NCBI GenBank assembly: GCA_028571685.1
Contig: CM053141.1
Span: 78,477,833-78,541,832, forward strand
Direction: 5' to 3'
Length of the DNA stretch: 64,000 nt
Source of the DNA: Heterohyrax brucei
Lineage: Eukaryota; Chordata; Mammalia; Hyracoidea; Procaviidae
Under the pieces are notes generated by a model that saw only the letters and a program-made list of their open reading frames with translations, ran no database searches and had not been told where the DNA came from. The first letter of the stretch is position 1, and each line of letters opens with the position of its first letter. The translations under genes and the position numbers were made by a program. Positions 12,488 through 23,123 of the stretch are shown here, one piece after another.

Positions 12488-12612
12488 ACAGACAAAGCCA
12501 AAGAAGCCACTGCTGTTGAGTCAATTCCAACTCATAGCAACCCTGTATGTCAGAGTAGAAATGCCCCATAGAGTTTCCAAGGAGCATCTGGTAGATTTGA
12601 ACTGCCAACCTA
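12488..12612 (-). mobile_element. AfroSINE (minus), array member 4, truncated
   Basis: An inverted copy from gccactgctgttgagtcaat to gatttgaactgccaacc. Its tRNA-like end is missing. It lies about 200 bp from the donor of ANKRD31 exon g. Confidence 0.85.
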
Positions 12613-12808
12613 ACTACTATGTAAAATGACATCTACCACATTACACAAAAAAACCCATCACACAGCAATATTTACTGCAAATTCTAAGTATTCATTAGCA
12701 AAATAAACTGAAACTGAATTCCCGTATGTTTTAAAACTGCTTGGTCCCAAATATTTTTAACATTTGTAGGATGTCGCGTTTGATCGGCAAATGAAAGCAT
12801 CACAGTAC

Positions 12809-12951
12809 CTTATAATGCCCAATCATCACAGCATCGTGTAGGGGGGTGATCTGGTACTTTCCCTTGATATTTACATCTGCTCCGCCTTTTAACAGTTCAC
12901 TTGCTGTCCGATAAAATCCTCCTGCACTTGCTTCATGAAGTGCTGTCCAGC
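12809..12951 (-). CDS. ANKRD31: ANKRD31 coding exon g (ankyrin repeats 1-3)
   Basis: This exon has 143 nt, phase 1 to 0. The acceptor is catgagatag before GCTGGACAG and the donor is AAG followed by gtactg. It reads GWTALHEASAGGFYRTASEL, LKGGADVNIKGKYQITPLHD and AVMIGHYK. These are a full ankyrin repeat (G-TALHEA, hydrophobic helix, GADVN turn) and the first half of another (TPLHDAV). The reading joins exon f as G plus GW and exon h as HYK plus VAELLL without a missing repeat, so the 22-kb intron hides no further ankyrin exon. An array of AfroSINEs starts about 200 bp beyond its donor. Confidence 0.95.
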
Positions 12952-13510
12952 CTATCTCATGAAAACAAAACGATATTTGTTTACATCTGGCATCTTATAG
13001 TAATATTTTGTGCTATTCTAGGTTGTTTCTTCAAAGTATTTTGACTATATAAGACAATAATCTCATCATAAAAGAATCTTGCATAATTTGGTGGGTTCAA
13101 TAATTTCAGGGACAAATCAAATTTCTACACTCTCAACTTTGTTGTGGAAAAATATGTAAAAAAATAAAATATTTGAACTTATTTCTCATCCTGACAAATA
13201 AAAAGGCTGTAAGGGTATCATCAGCTCACTGAGAATGTTAGCTGTGGTCCACTTTTCCGCAAAGAATAGAGGGAAGAAAAAGCCTTTTTTTCCTAGCTCA
13301 GGGTACTTCTATTAAAGTATACCAGCTTACAGGACTCCACAAAAGTCAGTTCAAGTGTCATTTCTCCTCATTCACAAAAACCTACTTAACAAACTTCAGC
13401 TAACCAACCACAAATGGCTCTAAGAAAAACCAGTCATACAGATAAATATCCTTTTGTTAGCCAGAGACAATGGTACAAGTTACAGTATTTATTATATTCC
13501 AATAAATCAT
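12952..13510. other. Intron flank of exon g
   Basis: AT-rich sequence upstream of the acceptor of exon g on the gene strand. I see no repeat or gene. Confidence 0.4.
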
Positions 13511-14008
13511 ACAAGGACTGCCAATGAAGTTTGCGAACTCATCTTAGAAAAAGTGCTACATACCTCACTGCTTAATGTTGCCATGGTCACCTTTGAAGTA
13601 CTCCCTGTGGGAAGCCAGGCACTGATGCCAATCTCCACCTATTGTCATACTACCCTTGATGTCCTGAATGTTATCAAAATGTCTTCCTTTCAACATTTCC
13701 TTTATCTTTGGATAAAGAAAAAAGTAACTGTGGGCCAGATTAGACGAGCAGGGAGGGTGTTCCAATACGGGCTAAAAACTTCCTCACAGACAACTATAGA
13801 ATTAAGTTCACGAACTTGCCACCATGCCACCGTGGACAATGGCCATTCCAGAAAAAGAGTTCCAAAATTGCTTTGAAGGGTGGACTAGGTGTGGTGTCAG
13901 TGCATGGCTTCACAAGGGGAGTACTGTGAAGGTGACCACAGTAATACTCAGCAATGAGGTAAGTAGCACTTAAAACAATTAAGTTCATAAACGTAATCGT
14001 TAGACTGT
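13511..14008 (-). mobile_element. Fold-back mariner, copy 1
   Basis: The minus strand of 13,565-13,765 encodes a mariner transposase C-terminal remnant with EHPPCSSNLA and KIKEMLKGRHFDNIQD. The expected catalytic Asp of the family motif PDL is Asn here. Both outer parts are inverted copies of each other. The left runs from ggactgccaatgaagtttgc through gtgctacatacctcactg to cacctttgaagtactcc; the right carries the same sequence reversed, ending near 14,008. It is non-autonomous and dead. Copy 2 at 52,681 has the same build. Confidence 0.75.
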
Positions 14009-14394
14009 GTGTGATACACGTTAATGAAACCTAAAAAAACTGCATGGCATGTTAAAAGTTTATTGCACGAGTTCTCTTCAGAATACTCTCCATAAGCCAG
14101 GGTTTCTCAGCTTCAGCTTTACTTATGCTGTGGACTGAAAAATGTTTTCTTGTCTGAGCAGTATAGATGTTTAGGAACACTCCTGACTTCAACCCACTAG
14201 ATGTCAGAATTATCTTTCTCTCTTAATTTGTAATAACCAAAAATATCTCCAAACATTACCTCCCTCCTATGGTGGCAAAATTTTTTCCAGTTGAGAACTA
14301 CTGTCATAACCTGTTAGACAAGGAGTTTCTCCTACAGTATTAATTACAAAGCCTTGGAAAAGAAATAAAGAGCACCCATTGATGAGCTCTCAGT

Positions 14395-14915
14395 TCTTCT
14401 TCATATAGTCCACCTTTTCAGATTATCTGACCAGCATACAGATTGAATAGGTATAGGGATAAGCTATAACCCTGACACACACCTTTCCTGACTTTAAACT
14501 GCACTATTCCCCTGTTTTGTTCCAACGATTGCCTCTTGATCCATATACAGTTTCCTCATGAGCACAATTAAGTGTTCTGGATTCTCATTCTCCACAATGT
14601 CAGCCATAATTTGATATTATCTAAACCATCAAGTGCCTTACTTAGCACAGTCAACAAAACAAAGGTAAATATGTTTCTGATATTCTCTGCTTTCAGCCGG
14701 GATTCTTTTGACATCAGCAATGACAGCCTTGGTTCCATACCATCTTGTAAATCCAGCTTGAATTTCTGGCAGTACCCTGTTGATACACTACTGTAGCTGC
14801 TAATCTTCAGCAAAATGATATTGTTGGATAACTTCTGCATTTGATTGAATCATTTTCTTGGGAATAGGCAAAAATATGGATCTGTTCCAGCTGGAAGAGA
14901 TCTTCCACATGTATG
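14395..14915 (-). mobile_element. RTE fragment (reverse-transcriptase part)
   Basis: This is similar to 3,100-3,620 (tccaccttttcagattatct, tttctgatattctctgcttt). It is a 5'- and 3'-truncated piece on the minus strand. The sequence from 14,009 to 14,394 holds nothing I can name. Confidence 0.75.
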
Positions 14916-15061
14916 TGGGATAATTTATTCTCTTGATTCTTTACATTATAGCCATTACATATATTACATATATCCATATACACAATAAACCTAAAACATA
15001 ATGTTACCATTTTTGCTTTAAACTGTCATATGTATTTTAAGGAGGAAAAATTATCTTATAG

Positions 15062-15126
15062 AGCAGTTCCACACTGTCCTATAGGGTGACTGTGAGTAGG
15101 AATCAACCCAACAGCAACAGGTTTTT
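15062..15126 (+). mobile_element. AfroSINE 3' fragment
   Basis: Only the 3' part is present: cactgtcctatagggtgact and gaatcaacccaacagcaaca. Confidence 0.7.
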
Positions 15127-16144
15127 AGACTTCATGACAAAGTACAGTATCAGAGACAGAGACATTTCAAAATGATAAACAGATCAATTTATGAGGAAGA
15201 CATGAAATTTACATGTATGTACCTAATAACAGAGCTTCAGAACACAAGTAAAATTGACTAAATTAAAGGGAGAGAAAGACATCCTCACAACTATTGTTGT
15301 GGATATTTTAACAGCCCCTCAGGAAATGACAAACCAACTAGACAAAAAATCAGTAAATATACACACAGTGTGAACAACATAATCAACTATCTTCAACTAA
15401 TTGCCACTTACAGAAAAATTACATCCAATAACTGGCAGATGATGTTTTTTAGTGTACATGGAATATTCACTAAGACAGACACATATGGGACAATAAACTA
15501 ACTTTCAGTAAATGTATAAAAGGGTCAAGATCATACAAAGTATATTTTATACAGCAGAGTTAAACTAAAGATCAATAACAGAAAGGTACTTGGAGAATCC
15601 CCAAATACTTAGAAATTAAACAATATATTTCTAAAACACCTGGGTGAAAGAAGAAATTTTAAGGGAAACTTAAGGGAATAATAATGAAATACAATATATC
15701 AAACTCTGTGGGATACAATTAAAGTAGCATTTAGTGGGATATTTAAAGCTTTAAATGCTTATACTACTAAAAAGTTACAAAACCATTTACCGTAGCGTTT
15801 AAGAAGCTAAAAAAAGATCAAAGTAAATAAAAATAAGTAGAAGTCAGAAAAAGAGCAAGAATCTATAAAATATAAAACAGATTAACAATATATGAAACTA
15901 AAATAATCAAAAGTTATTTCTCTGAAAATAAATTGATAATCCCCTGGTATGGACTAACATAGAAGAAGAAAGGGGAATAAAGTGAAGGAAAGAAGGAAAA
16001 AAAGGGAGCAAGTGAAGGAGGAAACCAATTAACAATACAGAGAATGACAGACAAAATATCCCTAGTGAGAGATGCAGACATTAAAGCGTAACAGAAAAAT
16101 ATTATAAACAACTTTGGACAATAAATGCAACAACTTAGGTGAAA
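15127..16144 (+). mobile_element. Old L1 ORF2 fragment, part 1 of a split element
   Basis: Degenerate ORF2 sequence of an ancient L1 (for example gggacaataaactaactttc and aaggtacttggagaatcccc). It resumes at 19,736 after later insertions. No frame is open over any useful length. Confidence 0.7.
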
Positions 16145-16180
16145 AGGACTGTTTTAGTTATCTAATGCTGCGATAACAAA
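16145..16180 (-). mobile_element. MaLR-type LTR fossil, terminal piece
   Basis: The sequence gttatctaatgctgcgataa is the inverted 3' end of an MLT1-like LTR. It appears to be the detached end of the LTR at 19,180-19,735, separated by the RTE insertion. Confidence 0.5.
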
Positions 16181-18990
16181 AACACCACAACTGCTGTTGA
16201 GTTCTTTCCAACTCACAGCAACCCTACGTGCAACAAAGCAAAACACTGTCTGGTCCTGCTCCATGTCCACAATCGTTATGCTTGAGCTCATCGCTGCAGC
16301 CACTGTGTCAATTCATCTTGTTGAGTCTTCCTCTTTTTCACTGACCCTCTACTTTACCAAGCATGATGTCCTTCTCTATGATGTCCAAAGTACGGAAGAC
16401 ATAATGTCATCCTTGCTTCTAAGGAGCAATCTGATTGCACTTCTTCCAGGACAGATCTCTTCATTCTTGTAGCAGTCCACAGTATGATCAACATTCTACT
16501 CCAACACCACAATTCAAAGGCTATCATGTTGTTGCTCATTGGCCCACTTGAGGATTTTTGTTTTTTTATGTTGAAGTCTAATCCATACTGAAGGTTGTGA
16601 TCTTTGATCTTCATTATTAAGTACTACAAAGCCTCTTCACTTTCAGCAAGCCAGATTGTGTCATCTGCATAATGCAGGTTGTTAGTGAGTCTTCCTCCAA
16701 TCCTGATGCCTCATTCTTCTTCATCAGGCCAGCTTCTCACATTATTTCTTGTCATACAGACTGAATAGGTATGGTAAAATGCAACCCTGATGCACACCTT
16801 GCTTGATTTTAAACCCATGCAGTGTACCCCTGTTCTGTTCAAAGTGCTTTTTGATCCATGTTCAGATTCTTCACGAGCACAATTAAGTGTTCTGGAATTC
16901 CCCATTCTTCCGAGTGTTATTCATAATTTGTTAATGATCCACATAGCCAAGTGCCTCTAAATAGACAATGAAACACAGGTAAATATCTTTCTGGTATTCA
17001 CTGCTTTCAGCCAAGATTCATCTGACAGCAGCAAAAATATCCCAGGTTTCATGTCCTCTTCCCTGAATTTGGCTTGAATTTCTCACAGGTCCCTGACAAT
17101 ATAATGATACTGCTGCTTTTGACTGATCTTCAGCAAAATTTTACTTGTGTGTGGTATTAATGATATTGTTTGATAATTTCCATATTTGGTTGGATCATCT
17201 TTCTTAGGAATGGGCATAAATATAGATCTCTTCCAGTCAGTTGGCCATGTAGCTGTCCTCCAAATTTCTTGGCATAAATGAGTATAATGGCCTAAATGCA
17301 CTTAAACACTGCATCCATTTTTTGAAACATCTCAGTTGATACTCTATCAATTTCACAGCCTTGTTTTTCACCAATACCTCCAGTGTAGCTTGGACTTTTT
17401 CCTTCAATAATGTTGGTTCCTGATCAGATGCTACCTCTTGAAATGGTTGGACGTTGACTAATTCTTTTCAGTATAATGACTCTATGTATTTCCTCTATTT
17501 TCTTTTGATGCTTCCTACATCATTTAGTTTTTTTCCATATAGAATGCTTAACTATTGTAATTCAAGGCTTGAATTTTTTTCTTCAGTTCTTTCAGCCTGA
17601 GAAATGCACAGCATGTTCTTCCCTTTTGGTTTTCTGTCTCTAGCTCTTTGCACATGTCATTACAATATTTTACTGTCTTCTCAACCCTCCCTTTGAAATC
17701 TTCTGTTCCATTCTTTTACTTCATCGTTTCTCCCTTTTGCTTTAGCTACTCAGTGTTCAAGAGCAAGTTTCAGAATCTCTTCTGACATTCAATTTACTCA
17801 TTTTAATGACTTCTTACTTTCCATTACATATGATGCCTATGATGTCACTCTACAACTCATCTGGTCTTTGGTCATTAGTGCTCAACCCATCAAATCTATT
17901 CTTGAGATGGTTTCTAAACTCAGGATGAATATACTAAAGGTTGTACCTCAGGTCTCATGGATTTTCTGTAATTCTCTTCAGTCAATTTGAACTTGCATAT
18001 AAGGAATCAACAGTCTGTGCCACAATTGGCACCTCGCCTTGTTTTGACTGATGATACTGATCTTTTCCATCATCTCTTTCCACAGATGTAGTCAACTTGA
18101 TTCCCATGCATTCCATCTGGGGAGGTCCATGTGTATAGCTGCCATTTATGTTGGTTTAAAAAGGGGGTGGGGGTGGTATTTGCAATGACGAAGTTGTCAG
18201 TCTTGCAAAATTCTATAATTCTATTTCTAGTATCATTTCTACCATCAGAGCCATATTTTCCAGCTAGTGATCCTTATTCTTTGTTTCCAATTTTTGCATT
18301 TCAATCACCAGTAAATATTAATACATTCTGATTGTGTATTTCATCAATTTTGGACTGCATAAGCTGATAAAAATCTTCAATTTCTTCATCTTTGGCCTTA
18401 GTGGTTAGTGTATAAATTTGAATAGCAGTTGTATTTACTGGCCTTCCTTGTAGGCATATGGATATTATTCTATTACTGACAGCACTGTACTTCAGGACAG
18501 ATCTTCCAATGTTCTTTTTGATGATGAATGCGTTCCTGATAGAGATGTACACATGACTGTCCAATTCAGTGGACAGTGGAATGCCAGTACCAGTCCATTT
18601 CAGCTCACTAATGCTTAAGATATTGATGTTTCCACATTCTATTTCATTTCTGATAATTTCCAATTTTCCTAGATTCATACTTTGTACATTCACGTTCAGA
18701 TTATAAACAGATGTCTGCAGCTGTTCCTTCTCATTTTGAGTCATGCCACATGCAAATAAAGGTCTCAAAAGCTTGACTCCATCCACGTCATTAAGGTTAA
18801 CTACTTTGAGGAAGCAGCTATTCTCCAGCTCATCTTCCAGCATTATGTCAGACAATGTTCAACTGCTATTCATGAGGCTAATTCATTTCAAAAGTCAACT
18901 GCCAGGTCCTTCTTGCTGGTCCATCACAGCCTGGAAGCTCAGCTGAAATCTGTTCACCATGGATGATCCTACTGACATCTGGATACTGGG
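16181..18990 (-). mobile_element. RTE (BovB-like) LINE, nearly full span
   Basis: This is the longest RTE copy. On the minus strand, 18,301-18,855 encodes the endonuclease start with NILSISELKWTGTGIPL and a fragment ending LIFTGD, matching the BovB pattern ISELKWTG and GDWNAK. The segment 17,083-17,301 encodes the RT entry motif WPTDWKRSIFMPIPKKDDP. The 3' end near 16,190 carries the tail shared with AfroSINEs. The open stretches are separated by stops and frame changes, so the copy is dead. Confidence 0.88.
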
Positions 18991-18998
18991 ATCATAAA

Positions 18999-19168
18999 TC
19001 CAAAAAAATCAAACCCATTGCCATTGAGTCAAGTCTGACTCATAGCAATCCTAGAGGTCAGAGCAGAACCGCCCCACAGCGTTTCCAAGGAGTGCCTGGC
19101 AGATTTGAACTGCTGGCCTTTTGGTTAGCAGAAGTAGCACTTAATCCATTATGCCACCAGGGTTTCAT
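18999..19168 (-). mobile_element. AfroSINE (minus)
   Basis: An inverted, fairly well kept copy: aatcaaacccattgccattg to tatgccaccagggtttcat. It lies next to the RTE 5' end and inside the split LTR. Confidence 0.9.
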
Positions 19169-19179
19169 AGCTTTTATCA

Positions 19180-19735
19180 ATACAGAAACACACAAGACCC
19201 TACACTACAACAAACTGACAGATAGAAGTGGATGGCTTTAACAAACAGAAATTTAACCTCTCACAGTCTAGGAGACCAGAAGTCCAAATCCAGGGCTCCA
19301 GCTCCAGGGGAAGACTTTTTCTCTCTGACCGCTCTGGGAGAAAGTTTCTGTCACCAATCTTCCCCTGGTCTGGTTTCAGGAAGCCTGTGTCCAATGGATA
19401 TACTTTGCTCCCAGTTCCTCTTTCTTGATGGTAGAAGGTCCTTGTCCTGTCTGCTTGTTTCTCTCTTTTATATCTCAATAGAGATTGATTCAAGGTACAA
19501 CCTAATTTTTTAGATTATATCCTACCCCATTAATGTAACTGCCTCTAATTCTTCCTCACTGACATCACTTAAAAAAATAAATAAATAAACCATTGCCACT
19601 GTTTACAAAACAAAGTATAATTACATCAGACTACAAAATAGAAGACAATCACACAATACTGGGAATCATAGCCCAGCCAAGTTGACATACACTTTTGAGG
19701 AACACAATTCAATCCATAACAAGGATAAACTCCTT
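19180..19735 (-). mobile_element. MaLR-like LTR fossil
   Basis: On the minus strand this reads from a start near tggattgaattgtgttcctc to a 3' end with ctgtttgttaaagccatcca. The same LTR type recurs at 32,333 and 51,388. It is broken and probably of placental or afrotherian age. Confidence 0.65.
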
Positions 19736-20395
19736 GAAAAATAAAACTTATCCAAACAGACACAAAATGAAACAGAAAATCTAAATACCCAATACCCATA
19801 AAAGGATTTGAATTTCTTATCAAAATCTTCCCATATAGAAAACTATAGGCCCTACTCCTCAACTCTGTCATACATTTAAGAAAGAAAAATAAACCCAATC
19901 TTACAAACTCATTTAGAAAATAACACATTTTATGAGGACGGTATAACCTAATGTCAAAACCAAGCACCTTACAAGGAAAAATAAAATTGCAGATGACTAT
20001 TACTCATGAATACAGATACAAAAACATATTAACAAATTTGATACCAAAACTAGAGAAAAGCATTACAAAAGAAAGAAAATTACAAACCAATATTGCTCTT
20101 GAACAAAGACGTAAAAATCCTTATTAGCAAACTAAATTTAGTACTACATAAAAAGGATGACCAAGTAGAGCTTATCCAGAGCATGCAAGGTTGTTTAACA
20201 TTTGAAAATCAACCAATATAATTCACTATAATAACCCAATAAAGGAGAAAAATTATATGGTCATTTTGGTAGATGTAGAAAAAGCACATGACAAAAACCA
20301 TCATCCATTCTTGAACAAAAACTCTCAGCAAACTAGGAATAGACAGGAACTTCCTCAATCCTTGGGTAGAGCAAAGGGTTCTAAGTGTTCAGGGT
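19736..20395 (+). mobile_element. Old L1 ORF2 fragment, part 2
   Basis: This continues the ORF2 of part 1, through a diverged reverse-transcriptase region with gtagatgtagaaaaagcaca (VDVEKAHDK). A further scrap at 20,645-20,690 follows two AfroSINE fragments. Confidence 0.7.
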
Positions 20396-20565
20396 TACTA
20401 ACTAAAAAGTTAGGGGCTGAAATTCACCCAGAGATACACTGGAAGAAAAGCCTAGTGACTGATTTTTGAAAAAAACAGCCCTTGAAAAGTCTATAGAGCA
20501 CAGTGCCACTGTGACACCTGGGCCACTTTCAGTTGGAACTGACTCAACAGCAATTGGTTTTTCTT
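20396..20565 (+). mobile_element. AfroSINE (plus), long type
   Basis: A diverged copy with gttactaactaaaaagttag at the front and gttggaactgactcaacagc and aattggtttttctt at the end. Confidence 0.65.
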
Positions 20566-20582
20566 CAGCCTTATGAAGGAAA

Positions 20583-20645
20583 AACAAACCAAATGCAATG
20601 TTGTCATGTCTATTTCAACTCATAGCTACCCTAAAGTGTGCACAA
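20583..20645 (-). mobile_element. AfroSINE fragment (minus)
   Basis: A short inverted 3' piece: aaccaaatgcaatgttgtca, then ttcaactcatagctacccta. Confidence 0.6.
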
Positions 20646-21747
20646 GAAACACCTATAGCCAACACTACGCTGAATGGAGAAATATGAAGAAATACGGTGG
20701 CTGGCCCGAGATTTAGAATTATAGCCTGTTAAAACTCTGTAGTTTAGGGTGAGGGAATCAAGATGGTGGACTAAGCACACATCTCCTTATATCCCTCTGG
20801 AAACCAAGACATGAACTGATAATCAAATGGAGCTTTCTGGTCACCTAGTGAGCCCACAGGACATGGCACAGGGCTGTTAAATCGGACTTCATACCACTGA
20901 ACGAAAAATCTCCTCTCTTTCGCTGACTCCCACTCCTGGCTAGCCCTGGCTCTCATGGACTGAAGGTAAACACACCATTTTGACTTTTTCTTTCTTCTGT
21001 CTTGGCTGGCGGGTGGAGCTGCGTCTTGCCTAGCAGCTAGACTCAGAGCATTGCTGGGGGGATAGGCAGGTGAAATTCCCATATTTTGAGAACCAGGCTT
21101 TGGACTCTGTTGATCTAGCCACTTTGGGCCTGTCTTTTTATCTCTGCCACAGCGCGGTTCATACGGAACCACAATACCTGTGTGTGGGATGCCATGTTGG
21201 ATATGGAGATTTTAGCGGGGCGTAATTCTTACACTGGGAGCCAGCGCCTGCAAACAGGACAGTGCTTCTCTGACAGAAAAGCAGTATTTTATGCAATGTT
21301 GCCTAAGGTGGGGGCCCAGCAACAGGGGCAGAGGACTCACTGCCTCTCAGCACCTTCAGCCCCTCTATCTGCCGACCTTGTGGAGGGTGCCTTCTTAGAT
21401 ACGGTGGCCGCAGCTGGATGTAATTATTAGCTTGGGATCCAGAGCCTGCCCACAGGACAGTGCTTTTCTACCAGAAAAAGCAGTAGTTGACACAGTGTCA
21501 CCTAAGGCTGGGCCTGTCAGCAGAGGCCAACAGGGCAATAGCACTGCTGTATTTTGAACTAGTTCATATCAACTGGGGTTGGATATAGAGGTGCTTACTT
21601 TGCCAGCTGGGAAAAGGGACCTCTACACCTGAAAACCTGACAGACTTGGGAAGTGGTCAGATATCTTTTGTTTTACATTTTAAGACAGCCTAGAGAAACA
21701 TCAGTGGTCCATTTTCATAGTATCTCTCCCAGCCTCTACTTACTGAC

Positions 21748-22704
21748 ATGGGACCCCAAAAGCAACAGACACTTGTGGCAAACAAAAAATCACCCATGGC
21801 TTCAGAAGGCTCACAAACAAAACAACCAGGGAGTTTTCCAGATGAAGAAACTTTTCTGAAATCATCGGAGGATGACTGTAAAAGGATTACATACAGAGCC
21901 CTTCTAGACCTTATACAAAATGCAGCACAACAAAATGAAAAATTAAGCAAGCTATTCGATCTGATGGAACACCAGTATTCTGAAATCCAACAGATCAAGA
22001 ATAAAATAAAAGACATACAAACTTCTATTCAAAGCCAAGAAAACAGAATGCAACAAAAGGAAAAAAGAATTTCTGACTTGGAAGACAGGACTACTGATGC
22101 CAGTGTCTATGAGGAAAAATCAGAAAAAAGAAACAAGAAATATGAAGAAACATTAAGAAGCATGTGGGACTCTATTAAGAGGAACAACCTTCGATTAATT
22201 GGAGTCCCTGAACAGGATGAAACACCTGGGAACACAGAGTATCACTGCTGAGCTGCTGACAGAAAACTTCTGAGAAATCACGAAGGAAGAGAATACAGAT
22301 ATCCCAGATGCATACTGCACACCACCCAATACAGATCTCAAAGAAAGACTCCAAGACATATTATAATCAAGCGTAACAAAATGAAACATAAGCAGAAACT
22401 CTTAAATACAGCAAGACTCAAAGCAAAGCTAACATTCAGAGGAAAACCCTGTAGGCTTTTGTCAGCTTTCTCAGAAGAAACCATGCTGGCACAGAGACAG
22501 TGGCATGACACATTTAAAGCCTTGAAGGAGAAGAACTTCCAACCAAGAATTATATATCCTGGAAAACTATCTTTCAAATACAAAAATGAAATTAAGACAT
22601 CCCCAGACAGACAGAAACTCACACACACTGTAAAAACAAAACCACAACTACAAGAAATAATGAAAGAAATTCTTGGCTTTGGCTTAGAAGAACAAAACCA
22701 CTAA
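21748..22704 (+). pseudogene. L1 (A) ORF1, broken
   Basis: ORF1p is the RNA-binding coiled-coil trimer of L1. The first frame (21,748-22,251) gives MGPQKQQTLVANKKSPMASE, a coiled-coil region rich in Gln, Glu and Lys (LMEHQYSEIQQIKNKIKDIQ), then RNNLRLIGVPEQDET. It ends in a stop at 22,249. The conserved C-terminal part continues in 22,381-22,704 with FRGKPCRLLSAFSEETMLAQ and FKALKEKNFQPRI. Total span is near the usual ORF1 size of about 300 residues. Confidence 0.85.
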
Positions 22705-23123
22705 CTTTGTATTTTAGAATGACACATCATCAAGAATTCTACTCAGTTAGAGAAGGCTCTACACTCAATCACAGCTTTAATACTGAAAGAAACAAGCCAG
22801 TGATTATCATGAAAAATATGGTGCCATTATATTAAAAAGAGGGATGTACGACAGTCGTTACAGCCCTTCCAAATGGAGAGGAAGTTGACAAGACTGGTAG
22901 TAATTAAAATGGGGTTTATATGCAGTTTATTAAGGGGGATCTTAGGGGCAGCCATAAAGCACAACAAAGACGTAACATACCATAGCAAGAAATGTAACAC
23001 AGGAGTCTCAACAACCATAAAATCAGCTCTGAAAAAGATGAAAAATCAACTCACAAAAAAGAATGTACCAGAACAGACTAATAAGAACAGAGATAATATC
23101 CTCACAAAAATAAACATATCACA

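Noticed and set aside
11880-12612. CRISPR-like spaced repeats
   Set aside because: The units are tRNA-derived AfroSINEs of about 160 bp with diverged sequence, in a mammalian intron.
13454-13876. 140-residue plus-strand frame
   Set aside because: It lies antisense over the fold-back mariner, whose own transposase is on the other strand.
18301-18855. 184-residue open frame on the minus strand
   Set aside because: It is the RTE endonuclease start (ISELKWTG), part of a dead element, not a host gene.
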